Source: Candidatus Eiseniibacteriota bacterium
GTDB taxonomy: Bacteria; Orphanbacterota; Orphanbacteria; Orphanbacterales; Orphanbacteraceae
Direction of reading: 5' to 3'
NCBI GenBank assembly: GCA_024276995.1
Contig: JAJRWB010000009.1
Coordinates: 1 to 64,000, forward strand
DNA: 64,000 nt
The notes below the pieces were generated by a model. That model was not told where the DNA came from and searched no databases. It was given only the letters and a program-made list of their open reading frames with translations. Each line of letters opens with the position of its first letter. Within the stretch, counting starts at the first letter, position 1. Position numbers and translations under genes: made by a program. Below are positions 18,067-27,468 of the stretch, piece after piece.

Positions 18067-18647
18067 GGGTCAACCGGAAGATCCGGGTTCCCCAGGTGAG
18101 GGTGGTGGACGAGGATGGAGAGATGGTCGGTATTCTCGCCACCCACGAGGCGATGGCGCTCGCCGAGGAGAAGGGACTCGATCTTGTGGAGGTGGCGACC
18201 AACTCGAAGCCTCCGGTGTGCCGCATCATGGATTATGGAAAGTTCAAGTATGAGCAATCGAAGCGGGCAAAGAAAGCGAAGCAGAAGCAGCACGTCACCC
18301 ATCTGAAGGAAGTCAAGCTGCGCCCGAAGATCGAAAAGCACGACTACCAGTTCAAGCTTCGCAACGCGATCCGGTTCCTCGAAGGGAGGGACAAGGTGAA
18401 GGTCACCGTGATCTTCCGGGGAAGGGAGCTGGCGCACATCGATCTCGGCCGGAAGATCCTCGACGGCTTTGTCGCCGACCTCACCGATGTGGCGAACGTG
18501 GAAGTGCCGCCGAAGATGGAAGGGCGCAACATGTCGCTCGTGCTTTCGCCGAAACCGGTGAAGGTGGAAAAGCAGCCGAAGGCGGCGGATGGAGAAAAAA
18601 AGGCCGATCCCGCCGGGCGGGAAGTGACGGCCGACGAGAGGGAATAA
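18048..18647 (+). CDS. infC: Translation initiation factor IF-3, AUC start
   Basis: 199 residues from an ATC at 18048. GGAGGAGG lies 7 bases before that codon, and no ATG/GTG/TTG exists upstream of the conserved N-terminus VRVNRKIRVPQVRV; the first GTG (18096) would cut into it. Family motifs NSKPPVCRIMDYGKF and the C-terminal domain (VKLRPKIEKHDYQFKLR) are intact; the last ~30 residues are a lysine-rich tail. Rare AUU/AUC starts are known for infC and let IF-3 repress its own translation. Overlaps thrS by 19 bases. Confidence 0.93.
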   Translation: MKEKEVRVNRKIRVPQVRVVDEDGEMVGILATHEAMALAEEKGLDLVEVATNSKPPVCRIMDYGKFKYEQSKRAKKAKQKQHVTHLKEVKLRPKIEKHDYQFKLRNAIRFLEGRDKVKVTVIFRGRELAHIDLGRKILDGFVADLTDVANVEVPPKMEGRNMSLVLSPKPVKVEKQPKAADGEKKADPAGREVTADERE

Positions 18648-18686
18648 GCAGGACGGCCCACGGGCCGGGTCAGAGGAGATCGTACC

Positions 18687-19040
18687 ATGCCGAGAGCGAA
18701 AAGCGGGCCTCCCGGGTCGAGGAGGCACAGGAAAGTACTGAAGCGCGCCCGGGGATACCGGGGAAGCCGGGGGAAGCTCTTCCGCACGGCTTCCACGTCG
18801 GTGATCAAGGGTCTGCAGCATGCCTATGTCGGGCGGAAGCTGAAGAAGCAGCAATACCGGGCGCTGTGGATCATCCGAATCGGTGCCGCGGCGCGGCTGA
18901 ACGGCATGTCGTACAGCCGTTTCATGAACGGCCTGAAGAGGGCGAACGTCGAGTTGAACCGGAAAGTGCTCGCCCACATGGCGGTTCACGAAGAAGACGC
19001 CTTCCGGGAACTCGTCGAGGTGGCCCGGAACGCGGGGTAA
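18687..19040 (+). CDS. rplT: 50S ribosomal protein L20
   Basis: 117 residues, full length, with RRHRKVLKRARGYRG, IRIGAAARLNGMSYSRFMNGL and LNRKVLAHMAV. Binds 23S rRNA early in 50S assembly. AGAGGAG precedes the ATG. It follows infC after 39 bases; rpmI (L35), normally between infC and rplT, is absent. Confidence 0.96.
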   Translation: MPRAKSGPPGSRRHRKVLKRARGYRGSRGKLFRTASTSVIKGLQHAYVGRKLKKQQYRALWIIRIGAAARLNGMSYSRFMNGLKRANVELNRKVLAHMAVHEEDAFRELVEVARNAG

Positions 19041-19161
19041 GAAAACACTTCTGCCTCCGTCGCCACATATGCTAGTTTGACAAGAAATAAGGTCGCTTAC
19101 CTCATGCGGTTTCCGAGGAGGGAAGCCGCCCGGCCCGGGACGGGCATGGGGGACCGCCGAA

Positions 19162-19440
19162 ATGTGCAACCTCGACTTCGAATCGCTCGACAGGCAGATC
19201 GCCTCGGTTCGCACCCGGATGGAGCAGATAGGACGGGAGCGGGAGGAATGGAACGCCGAGAGGCGGCGCTTCGAGGAGAGGGTGCGTGCCTTGGAGGAGG
19301 AGATCGCCCGCCTCGCCGAATCGGAAGAGCGGTATCGCGCCCTCCTCAACGAGAACGAGCAGTACAGGAAGAGCCAGAGGATCGTCCGCGAGCAGGTCGT
19401 CAAGATGCTGCAGAGGATCGATACGTTCGCGCGGCCGTGA
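19162..19440 (+). CDS. Small coiled-coil protein upstream of zapA
   Basis: 92 residues, almost entirely heptad-like and charged (REEWNAERRRFEERVRALEE, LLNENEQYRKSQRIV). No signal peptide or membrane segment. Size, composition and position directly before zapA suggest a division-linked coiled coil analogous to ZapB or to the unnamed coiled-coil proteins often paired with ZapA; this is inference. ATG 19162 has GGGGGA about 8 bases upstream. Confidence 0.7.
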   Translation: MCNLDFESLDRQIASVRTRMEQIGREREEWNAERRRFEERVRALEEEIARLAESEERYRALLNENEQYRKSQRIVREQVVKMLQRIDTFARP

Positions 19441-19553
19441 CGGTTCTTCCGTTTACATAGATCGGGACCGTGTATTCTCCCGGACCGGGCGTCGTCGGGA
19501 ATCGAGTCGCCCGGGGGACCGGCAGTCAGAGATCATTCGTTTGCGAGGACCAC

Positions 19554-19847
19554 TTGGATACACCCAGGGAAAGCGCAAAAGTCACTATATTCGGGAATGA
19601 CTACCACATCCAGGCAAGCGAGAATCCCGAGTACATCGAAAAGATCGCCCGTTACGTGGACGGGAAGATGCGCGAACTTCAGGGGCGCAGCACCGTCTCG
19701 TCGTCCACGAAGATCGCCATCCTGGTGGCCATGAACATTGCCGACGAACTCCACAGGGAGCGGCGCCACCGTACCGGATGGCAGGAACAACTGGACGAGA
19801 AGACGGCTGAGCTGGCCAGGATCCTCGAAGAGGCCGGCGGCGACTGA
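19554..19847 (+). CDS. zapA: Cell division protein ZapA
   Basis: 97 residues from TTG 19554 (GAGGA 5 bases upstream). ZapA globular head VTIFGNDYHIQASENPEYIEKIARYVDGKM followed by the dimerising helix (KIAILVAMNIADELHRERR). Cross-links FtsZ filaments at the Z ring. A longer GTG-started frame from 19470 adds residues not typical of the family. Confidence 0.88.
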   Translation: MDTPRESAKVTIFGNDYHIQASENPEYIEKIARYVDGKMRELQGRSTVSSSTKIAILVAMNIADELHRERRHRTGWQEQLDEKTAELARILEEAGGD

Positions 19848-20052
19848 TCCTCCCCGCGCGAGCGGGATTCGGACTGACATCGGATACCCCCCCTTCGCCC
19901 TGTCCGGGCGATAATCCGACCCCCGCGTCGCGGATGCCGGATTATCGGTATCGGCAGGGCTTCTTGCTTTGTTGCTGATTCGACCGCCCGGCCCCGGCCG
20001 CGGCGGCTCGGGATTCACATAGAGGGGAGCGATCCCCACGGGAGGAATGCAG
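19848..20052 (+). promoter_or_regulatory. Structured 5' region before rny
   Basis: About 205 bases without a gene. A two-tier hairpin is formed by TCGGAT/ATCCGA (19880-19885, 19914-19919) enclosing CGCCC/GGGCG (19896-19900, 19906-19910); a second hairpin is TGCCG/CGGCA (19935-19939, 19952-19956). TCCTCCC at 19848-19854 is complementary to GGGAGGA at 20040-20046, which contains the rny ribosome site. No promoter hexamers were clear. Role is inference. Confidence 0.4.
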
Positions 20053-21618
20053 ATGGCTCTCTCTTGGACGGAATTGCTGATTCCGATCATCCTGGGCGTT
20101 TTCGTTCTCATCGTTCTGTGGCTTCTCCTGGCGCGCGCCGGGAGGGGACGCGTCCGTTCGGCGAAGAACGTGGCCACCCGGATCATAGAAGAAGCGAAGA
20201 AGGAAGCGGAGACACGCAAGAAGGAAGCGATCCTCGAGGCGAAGGAGGAATGGTACAAGGCGAAGGAGAAGTTCGACAGGGATACCGATTCGAAGCGGAA
20301 AGAACTCCAGAAGTTGGAGAAGCGGATCGCCGATAAGGAGGCAAGCCTGAACCGCCGGGTCGATCTTCTCGATAAGAAGGATTTGGAGGCGAAGAAGAAG
20401 GAGACGGAACTCGCCCGGCAGACGGAGCGGGTCCGCGCCGAGAGGGAGGAGCTGAAGCGCACGTTGGAGCGGGAGAACCAGCGGCTCGAGAGGATCGCCG
20501 GTATGTCCCAGGAGGAGGCGAAGCAGGTCCTCATCAGCAACCTGGAGGAAGAAGCGCGCCACGAGGCGTCGAAGCAGCTCCTCCTCATCCGGGATGAGAC
20601 GAAGAGAAGGGCGGAGAAGGAGGCGCAGCGGATCGTCACCATGGCGATTCAGCGTTGCGCCGCCGACCATTCCGCCGAAACCACCGTGTCGGTGGTGACG
20701 CTCCAAAACGACGACATGAAGGGGAGGATCATCGGCAGGGAGGGGAGAAATATCCGCGCCTTCGAGGCGGCCACGGGGATCGACGTGATCATCGACGATA
20801 CGCCGGGCGCCGTCGTCCTTTCCGGTTTCGACCCGGTGCGGCGGGAAGTAGCGCGCGCCAGCTTGGAGAGGCTCATTTCCGACGGGCGGATCCATCCCGG
20901 TCGGATCGAGGAACTCGTCGCGAAGTCGGCGAAGGAGAGGGACGAGAAGATCCAGGAGATCGGCGAACAGACCACCCTCGAAATGGGGATCGTCGGCCTC
21001 AACGCGCGGCTCGTCAAGCTCCTCGGGAGGCTCCACTACAGGACGTCGTACGGACAGAACGTGCTGCAGCATTCGAAGGAGGTCGGTTGGCTCTGTGGGA
21101 TCATGGCGGCGGAGCTGCACATCGACAACGTGGTGGCGAAGCGCGCCGGACTGCTGCACGACATCGGCAAGGCGCTCACCCACGAAGTCGAGGGGATTCA
21201 CTCCCTCATCGGCGGCGACGTTGCGGAGAAGTGCGGAGAGCACGCCGTGGTGGTGAATGCCATACGGGCGCATCACGAGGATGTGGAGGCGACCACCCTC
21301 ATTGCGCCGCTCGTTCAGGCCGCGGACGCGATTTCCGGCGCCCGTCCCGGCGCACGTGGGGAGACGCTCGAGACGTACATCCAGCGGCTCGAGAGGCTCG
21401 AGAACATCGCCCGCTCCTTCAAGGGGGTGGAAAAGGTTTATGCCATCCAGGCGGGCCGGGAGATCCGGATCATGGTGGAGGGGGGGGCGGTGAACGACGC
21501 GCAGTCGGTGACGTTGTCGACCGCCATCGCGAGGAAGATCGAGAAGGATCTCGAGTATCCCGGTCAGATCAAGGTGACCGTGATTCGCGAGACGCGGGCG
21601 GTGGAGTATGCCCGATAA
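20053..21618 (+). CDS. rny: Ribonuclease Y
   Basis: 521 residues. N-terminal membrane segment ([19 protein letters not shown]), a long charged coiled coil (residues ~30-190), KH RNA-binding domain with the GxxG loop [17 protein letters not shown], and an HD phosphohydrolase domain with [15 protein letters not shown]. Membrane-tethered endoribonuclease that starts mRNA decay. GGGAGG lies 7 bases before ATG 20053; the ATG at 20047 is too close to it. The end overlaps folD by 11 bases. Confidence 0.95.
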   Translation: MALSWTELLIPIILGVFVLIVLWLLLARAGRGRVRSAKNVATRIIEEAKKEAETRKKEAILEAKEEWYKAKEKFDRDTDSKRKELQKLEKRIADKEASLNRRVDLLDKKDLEAKKKETELARQTERVRAEREELKRTLERENQRLERIAGMSQEEAKQVLISNLEEEARHEASKQLLLIRDETKRRAEKEAQRIVTMAIQRCAADHSAETTVSVVTLQNDDMKGRIIGREGRNIRAFEAATGIDVIIDDTPGAVVLSGFDPVRREVARASLERLISDGRIHPGRIEELVAKSAKERDEKIQEIGEQTTLEMGIVGLNARLVKLLGRLHYRTSYGQNVLQHSKEVGWLCGIMAAELHIDNVVAKRAGLLHDIGKALTHEVEGIHSLIGGDVAEKCGEHAVVVNAIRAHHEDVEATTLIAPLVQAADAISGARPGARGETLETYIQRLERLENIARSFKGVEKVYAIQAGREIRIMVEGGAVNDAQSVTLSTAIARKIEKDLEYPGQIKVTVIRETRAVEYAR

Positions 21619-22513
21619 AGAGACCGGACCGCGCGGTGTGAAAATCGACGGGAGAGGTATCGCCCGGGCGATGGAGGAGGAGGTCGCCGCGGAGGTGGGC
21701 CGTCTCGCTGAGCGGGGCGTCGTTCCCCGCCTCGTTTCGGTCGCCGTGGACGACGACGACCGGTCGTTCGAATCGTACAGCCGCTCCCGGGAGAGGGCGT
21801 GCGAACGTGTGGGCATCGAAACCGACTCGGTGAAAGTTCCTCTCATGGACGCGGAGCGTTCGCTCGGCCGGGAGCTGGCGAAACTCTCGGCGGACCCGGC
21901 GGTTCACGGCGTCCTGCTGAAACTCCCCCTCCCTTCCGGCGTGAGCGAGGCGGGCGTCTTCTCCCATCTCCATCCCGGAAAGGATGTGGAAGGGGTCCAT
22001 CCGCGCAACGCCGGTCTTCTCGCCCTGGGGAGACCCCGCTTTGTCCCGTGTACCGCCGCGGCGGTGATGGCGATCCTCCGGCGCGAGGATCTCCCCCTCG
22101 AGGGGAGACACGTGGTGGTTCTCGGGCGAAGCCGTGTGGTCGGCGCGCCCCTTACGACGATGCTTCTCGACAAGCGCACCGGGGGGAACGGCACCGTCAC
22201 GGTATGTCATTCCCGCACGAGAAACCTTCCCCAGATGGTGGCCCAGGCGGAAGTGCTCATCGCGGCGGTCGGCCGCCCGGAGTACGTGAAAGGGGAGTGG
22301 ATTCGTCCGGGTGCGGTGGTGATCGACGTCGGAGTCCACTGGCTCGCCGACTCTTCCCTTCCGAAGGGGGGAAAACTCGTCGGAGACGTTCATTTCGAAA
22401 GCGCGTCTCGTGTGGCGTCGAGGATCACGCCGGTGCCCGGCGGCGTGGGGCCGGTCACCACGGCGATTCTCCTGCGGGCGACCGTGCGGGCCGCCGCACG
22501 GGCGGAGGACTGA
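21608..22513 (+). CDS. folD: FolD-like methylene-THF dehydrogenase/cyclohydrolase with altered active site
   Basis: 301 residues, typical fold and length with [10 protein letters not shown] (NADP loop), CHSRTRNL and [13 protein letters not shown]. The catalytic positions differ from the family: the essential Lys of YxxxK is Arg61 ([10 protein letters not shown]), the Gln of VQLPLP is Lys105 (LLKLPLP), and the Asp of KDVDG is Glu128 (KDVEGVHP). Tyr57 is kept. Either chemistry is altered or one activity is lost. It overlaps rny and abuts xseA, so it is expressed with both. Confidence 0.88.
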   Translation: MPDKETGPRGVKIDGRGIARAMEEEVAAEVGRLAERGVVPRLVSVAVDDDDRSFESYSRSRERACERVGIETDSVKVPLMDAERSLGRELAKLSADPAVHGVLLKLPLPSGVSEAGVFSHLHPGKDVEGVHPRNAGLLALGRPRFVPCTAAAVMAILRREDLPLEGRHVVVLGRSRVVGAPLTTMLLDKRTGGNGTVTVCHSRTRNLPQMVAQAEVLIAAVGRPEYVKGEWIRPGAVVIDVGVHWLADSSLPKGGKLVGDVHFESASRVASRITPVPGGVGPVTTAILLRATVRAAARAED

Positions 22514-23758
22514 ATGGCTGCGCGGGTCCCTTCGGCGGGCCGCTTTGCCGGGAAGATCTGGACCGTCGCCGAACTCACTTCGCACGTGAAAGGGATTCTT
22601 GAGCGCTCGGTTCCCCCGCTGTGGGTGGAAGGGGAAATCTCGAATTTCGTTCACCATTCTTCAAAGCATATGTATTTCTCGCTGAAAGATGATCGTGCCC
22701 AGCTGAGGTGCGTCTTTTTCCGCGGAAGGAACCGCCTGCTCCGTTTCACCCCCGAGAACGGCATGAAGGTGCGCGCCAGGGGCGAGATGACGGTGTACGA
22801 GAGGAGCGGCCAGTACCAGCTCCTCGTGTCGCGTCTCGAGCCGGCGGGCGAGGGGGAACTGGAACTCGCCTTCCGCGCTCTCGTGGAGCGACTCGAAAAG
22901 GAAGGGCTCTTCCGGCTGGAGGGGAAGAAGGAACTTCCCCTTTTTCCCCGGACCGTCGGTATCGTCACCTCTCCCACGGGCGCGGCGATCCACGATATGA
23001 TCCGAACGCTTTCCGCCCGGTTCCCCGTCGACGTGCTTCTCTATCCCGTGCGTGTTCAGGGGGAGGGCGCCGCCGGGGAAATCGCCTCGGCGGTCCGGCG
23101 TTTCAATGAACTCGACCTCGCCGACGTGCTGATCGTCGGTCGTGGTGGGGGCTCTCTCGAGGATCTGTGGGCGTTCAACGAGGAGGTGGTGGCGCGGGCG
23201 ATTCACGACTCGGACATACCGATCATCTCCGCCGTGGGTCACGAAGTGGACGTCACCGTTTCGGACATGGCGGCCGACTGGCGTGCGGCGACGCCGACGG
23301 CGGCGGCGGAAAGGGTCGTGCCCGCGAGAAACGAAGTCGTCGAGACGCTCGCGCTCCTGCACGGCAGGCTCTCCAGAAAGATGCTCGATCTGTTAAGATT
23401 CTGGAAGGAGAGGCTCCGCCGCCACGCCGAGGGGCGCGCCCTCGGCCGGCCGCTCGCCGGGCTTCGCGAAGAAGCGCAGCGTCTCGACGATCTTTCGCGC
23501 CGTCTCGAAAGGGCGCTCGCGCGAGTGGAGGAACGGATGACGGAGAAATTGCGCGCCGCCGCGGGAAAACTCGCCGCCCTTGATCCGATGGCGGTGCTCG
23601 AAAGGGGGTACAGCATCTGCCGCACCGTGGGGGGGGAAACGGTGACCGATGCGTCGGCTCTCTCGCCGGGAGACGGCGTGCGGATCATTTTCCGGCGGGG
23701 AAGCGCGGGTGCGCGCATCGAAGAGACGAAGCCCGGCGGTGAAGGAGAGATACGTTGA
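22514..23758 (+). CDS. xseA: Exodeoxyribonuclease VII large subunit
   Basis: 414 residues. N-terminal OB fold (LWVEGEISNFVHHSSKHMYFSLKDD), then the Exonuc_VII_L domain with TSPTGAAIHDMIRTL, VGRGGGSLEDLWAFNEE and SAVGHEVDVTVSDMAAD, and a coiled-coil region that carries XseB. Starts right after folD; overlaps xseB by TTGA. Confidence 0.95.
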   Translation: MAARVPSAGRFAGKIWTVAELTSHVKGILERSVPPLWVEGEISNFVHHSSKHMYFSLKDDRAQLRCVFFRGRNRLLRFTPENGMKVRARGEMTVYERSGQYQLLVSRLEPAGEGELELAFRALVERLEKEGLFRLEGKKELPLFPRTVGIVTSPTGAAIHDMIRTLSARFPVDVLLYPVRVQGEGAAGEIASAVRRFNELDLADVLIVGRGGGSLEDLWAFNEEVVARAIHDSDIPIISAVGHEVDVTVSDMAADWRAATPTAAAERVVPARNEVVETLALLHGRLSRKMLDLLRFWKERLRRHAEGRALGRPLAGLREEAQRLDDLSRRLERALARVEERMTEKLRAAAGKLAALDPMAVLERGYSICRTVGGETVTDASALSPGDGVRIIFRRGSAGARIEETKPGGEGEIR

Positions 23759-24003
23759 GCGCCAAGGAGAAGTTCGACTGGGCGAAGAGCATGGAACGGA
23801 TCGAGGAGATCGTGAAGAAGCTGGAGGAGGGGAGCGGGGGGCTCGACGAATCGATCTCCCTTTTCGAAGAGGGAACGAAACTCGTTCGATCGTGCCAGGA
23901 GGAACTCGCCCGCGCGGAGGTGCGCGTCAAGAAGCTGATCGACGGCGGGGATCACGTGGAAGAAGACCTCTTCGGCGTCCCGGCGGAGGGAGAAGAAGGG
24001 TGA
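23755..24003 (+). CDS. xseB: Exodeoxyribonuclease VII small subunit
   Basis: 82 residues, TTG start overlapping the xseA stop. Motifs WAKSMERIEEIVKKLEEG and LDESISLFEEGTKLVRSCQ are characteristic. Wraps the XseA coiled coils. Overlaps ispA by GTGA. Confidence 0.93.
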   Translation: MSAKEKFDWAKSMERIEEIVKKLEEGSGGLDESISLFEEGTKLVRSCQEELARAEVRVKKLIDGGDHVEEDLFGVPAEGEEG

Positions 24004-24893
24004 ACGACCGGCTGCCCCCTTCGTTGGCGTCGTACGGCGCGAGGGTGGAGGAGGCGCTTCGCAGGCGTTTTCCTCCCCGCGGGGACGACGACTCCGCCGT
24101 GGCGCGCGCGATGGCCTATTCCCTTCACGCCGGTGGAAAGAGGATCCGCCCGATCCTCTGCCTGCTCGCCTGCGAGGCGACGGGGGGAGACGTCGAGGCG
24201 CTCGAACCGGTGGCCGTCTCCATCGAGATGATCCATACGTACTCGCTGATCCATGACGATCTCCCCTGCATGGACGATGACGATCTGAGGCGCGGCAGGC
24301 CTTCGTGCCATGTCGCTTTCGGGGAGGCGGTGGCGCTTCTCGCCGGCGATGGTCTTCTCACTCTCGGTTTTGCCGGAATCGCCGGCGCCGGGGCGCTTCA
24401 CGCCGAGCGCCGCACCGCCATCGCCGCCGAGCTGGCCGGCGCCGTCGGATGGGAGGGGATGGTCGGCGGCCAGGAACTCGATCTCGCCGCCCAGGACGGC
24501 GCCCCTTGCGGCGAAGCGGCCGTCGAAAAGATTCACCGGATGAAAACGGGCGTCTTTCTCACCGCCGCGGTGGTCTGCGGCGCCCTCGGCGCCGGCGCAT
24601 CCGTCGAGACGGTCGACGCCTTTCGGAGGTACGGCGACGATCTCGGCCTCGCGTTCCAGATCGCCGACGACCTCCTCGACGTCGTGGGGAGCGAGGAGAC
24701 CGCCGGGAAACGGGTGGGCAAGGATGCCGCCCGGGGAAAGACGACCTATCCGTCGCTCCTCGGCGTCGACGAATCCCGGAAAAGGGCACAATTGCTGGTG
24801 CGCCGGGCGGTCGATGCATTACCATGCGATACGGAGGACCGCCGTCTCGCGGCGCTTGCGGAATTCGTGGTTCGCCGGATCGATAGTCCGTAA
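24000..24893 (+). CDS. ispA: Polyprenyl (farnesyl/geranylgeranyl) diphosphate synthase
   Basis: 297 residues from GTG 24000. GGKRIRPIL, the first Asp-rich motif HDDLPCMDDDDLRRG and the second FQIADDLLD identify a trans-prenyltransferase that chain-elongates with IPP. xseA-xseB-ispA is a standard linkage, supporting a short-chain product. Chain-length residues before the first motif (IHTYSLIHDD) do not settle C15 versus C20. Confidence 0.92.
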   Translation: MNDRLPPSLASYGARVEEALRRRFPPRGDDDSAVARAMAYSLHAGGKRIRPILCLLACEATGGDVEALEPVAVSIEMIHTYSLIHDDLPCMDDDDLRRGRPSCHVAFGEAVALLAGDGLLTLGFAGIAGAGALHAERRTAIAAELAGAVGWEGMVGGQELDLAAQDGAPCGEAAVEKIHRMKTGVFLTAAVVCGALGAGASVETVDAFRRYGDDLGLAFQIADDLLDVVGSEETAGKRVGKDAARGKTTYPSLLGVDESRKRAQLLVRRAVDALPCDTEDRRLAALAEFVVRRIDSP

Positions 24894-24910
24894 CACGGGG
24901 TGGGCGCTTC

Positions 24911-25747
24911 ATGAAGATCGGAGTGATCGCCAACTACACCAAGGCGGGAGTCCGCCACACGCTCGACTCCCTTCTGAAGTGGGCATCGGCGAGGGGAGCC
25001 GATCTGTTCGTCCTTCCCGGCGGGCAGGGCGTTCCGGCCGCCACCGACGAACTTCTCACGGCCGACCTCGTGGTCACCCTCGGAGGGGACGGCACCCTTC
25101 TCGGAGCCGCCCGCCTGATCGGTTCGAGCGGCATCCCGATCCTCGGTGCGAATCTCGGCAAGTTCGGGTTCCTCACGGAGACTTCCGCCGGAGAGCTGGA
25201 AGGGAAGCTCGACAAGGTTCTCGACGGGGACTACACCGTCACCGAGCGGATGAATCTCGCCGGCCGTGTCGAATCGCCGGGAGAGGAAGCGATCGAGTTC
25301 ACCGCGCTGAACGACGCCGTGGTGCATCGCGCGGCGGCCACGCGGATCGGCCACTTCGAAACATACGTCGGGGGAGAGCGGATCAACGCCTACACGGCGG
25401 ACGGGCTGATTCTCTCGACGCCCACCGGGTCGACGGCCTACAACCTCTCCGCGGGCGGGCCTCTCGTGTCGCCGAATATGAAGGCGATCTTGATCACCCC
25501 GATCTGCCCCCACACCCTCGGGATCCGACCTCTCCTCCTCCCGGAAGACGCCGAGGTCCAGCTGAAGTTTCCCGAGGCGAACGAGGAGCTTCGTCTCACC
25601 GTGGACGGCCAGGAAGGATTCGCCGTCCATTCGGAGTCGGTGGTGCATGTCGGGGCCGCGTCGTTCACCACTCGGCTCATCCGTATCGGGGGACCGCGGT
25701 TCTACGAGGTGCTCCGGAAGAAACTTTACTGGGGAAGAAGGGAATAG
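24911..25747 (+). CDS. nadK: NAD kinase
   Basis: 278 residues. GGDGTLLGAARL and the TPTGSTAYNLSAGGPLVSPN motif are diagnostic. Makes NADP from NAD and ATP. Eighteen bases after ispA; the nadK-recN order is conserved in many bacteria. Ends in TAG. Confidence 0.94.
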   Translation: MKIGVIANYTKAGVRHTLDSLLKWASARGADLFVLPGGQGVPAATDELLTADLVVTLGGDGTLLGAARLIGSSGIPILGANLGKFGFLTETSAGELEGKLDKVLDGDYTVTERMNLAGRVESPGEEAIEFTALNDAVVHRAAATRIGHFETYVGGERINAYTADGLILSTPTGSTAYNLSAGGPLVSPNMKAILITPICPHTLGIRPLLLPEDAEVQLKFPEANEELRLTVDGQEGFAVHSESVVHVGAASFTTRLIRIGGPRFYEVLRKKLYWGRRE

Positions 25748-25758
25748 GGGGCGGGGAA

Positions 25759-27468
25759 TTGCTTCGTGAAATCCGGATTCGAAACTACGCGCTCATAGAT
25801 GAACTCGCCCTGGAGTTCGGTCCGGGGTTGAACGTGATCACCGGCGAAACAGGTGCGGGGAAGACGATTCTCTTCGACGCTCTTGCGCTGGCGCTCGGGG
25901 GAAAGACATCGCGCCCCGCGGTGCGGGAGGGGGCGGAGTGCGCCTTCGTGCAGTGCCTCTTCGATATCGCTCCCGGGGAAGGCTTCCCCGGAGCGGACTA
26001 CGTCGACGAGGAGGGCGTCCTCCTTTTGGAACGGAAGATTCCCCGCGCCGGCCGCGGCCGGGTGGAGGCGAACGGCCGGCTGATCCCCCTCGAGCGGTTG
26101 AGGGAGTGGGGCGGCCGGCTCGTCGATTTTCACGGCCAGCAGGAGAAGGAGAGCCTCGTGCGCCGTCCGTCGCAGAGGAACTATCTCGACGTGTACGGCG
26201 GTTGCACGCCGGCGGTGGAGGCGTTCCGTGTCGCCATCGACGCCGCGCGCGCGGCGAAGGCCGCCCTCGACGAGGAGGCGGCGCGTATCAATGCACTCCG
26301 GGAGAAGGAGGATTTTCTCCGCTGGCAGCTGTGCGAAATCGGCGGTGCCGGTCTCGTGTCGGGCGAAGAGGAGGAACTCGACGAGCGCCGCCGGATTCTG
26401 CAGGAGGCGGAGAAGCTCGCCGAGGCCGTCTTTCACGCCCGCGAATCGCTCCGTGAGGGAGAGAGAAGCGCCGTCGAGCTCATCGGAGAAGTGGCGGAAA
26501 AACTCGGCCGTTTCGACGGCCACGGAACGGAGGCGATCGATGCGGCGAAGGCGTGCGAACGGGCGCTCGCCGAGATCGAGGAGGCGCTCTCGGCGGTCGA
26601 CCGGCTCGCCGGGAGGATCGACGCGCCTCCAGGGGAACTGGAGAGGATCGTCGAACGTCTCGAGGAGATCGCCGTTCTCAGGAGAAAGTATCGCCGCACC
26701 GTCGACGAGATCCTCGAGTACCGGGCCGAGGCTGAGGCCGAACTCGAGCAGATCGAATCGGGCGACGAGGCGCTCCGCCTCCTCGCCGAGGAGGCGGAGA
26801 AAAGAAACGCCGCGGCGGCCCGCCTCGCGGTGAAACTCTCGGCGCTCCGAAAGAAGAAAGGGACGGAGCTTTCGAAGAAAGTGGAGAAGGGAATCGCCGC
26901 CCTCGCCTTCCGGGGCGCGCGGTTCGAGGTGCGCCTCGATCGCACCGCCGATCCCGATGGTGAACTGGAGATCGACGGAGTGCGCTGGCGCGCCGACCGG
27001 GGAGGAATCGATACGGTCGAATTCCTTCTCGCGGCAAACCGCGGCGAGCCGCTCCTCCCCCTGCGAAAGGTGGCGTCGGGAGGGGAGCTTTCCCGGGTGA
27101 TGCTCGCACTGAAACGGGTGCTCGCCGACGAGGCGCAGCTCCCGACGGCGCTCTTCGACGAGATCGACGCCGGTGTGGGGGGGGACGTGGCGGAGAGGAT
27201 CGGCGACGCCCTCCGCGATGTCTCCCGCGGAAGGCAGGTCCTGTGCATCACCCACTTCCCGTCGATCGCCAGCCTCGCCGACCGGCATATCCGCGTAGAG
27301 AAGAGGATGCTCTCGCACCGGGTGGTGATCCGGGCGTCGATCCTCGACACCGAGGAGAGGGTGGAGGAACTGGTGCGTATGATGGGGGGCGATTCGAGGC
27401 GGGCGGTTTCGGTGCCCCACGCCGAGGAGATCCTTCGTTCGGGTAAGGGTGGTCCCGGTGCTGCATAA
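25759..27468 (+). CDS. recN: DNA repair protein RecN
   Basis: 569 residues from TTG 25759. SMC-like: Walker A GETGAGKTILFDAL near residue 30, VDFHGQQEKESL, two coiled-coil arms, ABC signature VASGGELSRVMLALK, Walker B TALFDEIDAGVGG and the D-loop. Acts in double-strand break repair. The translated start LREIRIRNYALIDELALEF matches the family N-terminus; no ATG/GTG is better placed. Confidence 0.94.
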   Translation: MLREIRIRNYALIDELALEFGPGLNVITGETGAGKTILFDALALALGGKTSRPAVREGAECAFVQCLFDIAPGEGFPGADYVDEEGVLLLERKIPRAGRGRVEANGRLIPLERLREWGGRLVDFHGQQEKESLVRRPSQRNYLDVYGGCTPAVEAFRVAIDAARAAKAALDEEAARINALREKEDFLRWQLCEIGGAGLVSGEEEELDERRRILQEAEKLAEAVFHARESLREGERSAVELIGEVAEKLGRFDGHGTEAIDAAKACERALAEIEEALSAVDRLAGRIDAPPGELERIVERLEEIAVLRRKYRRTVDEILEYRAEAEAELEQIESGDEALRLLAEEAEKRNAAAARLAVKLSALRKKKGTELSKKVEKGIAALAFRGARFEVRLDRTADPDGELEIDGVRWRADRGGIDTVEFLLAANRGEPLLPLRKVASGGELSRVMLALKRVLADEAQLPTALFDEIDAGVGGDVAERIGDALRDVSRGRQVLCITHFPSIASLADRHIRVEKRMLSHRVVIRASILDTEERVEELVRMMGGDSRRAVSVPHAEEILRSGKGGPGAA

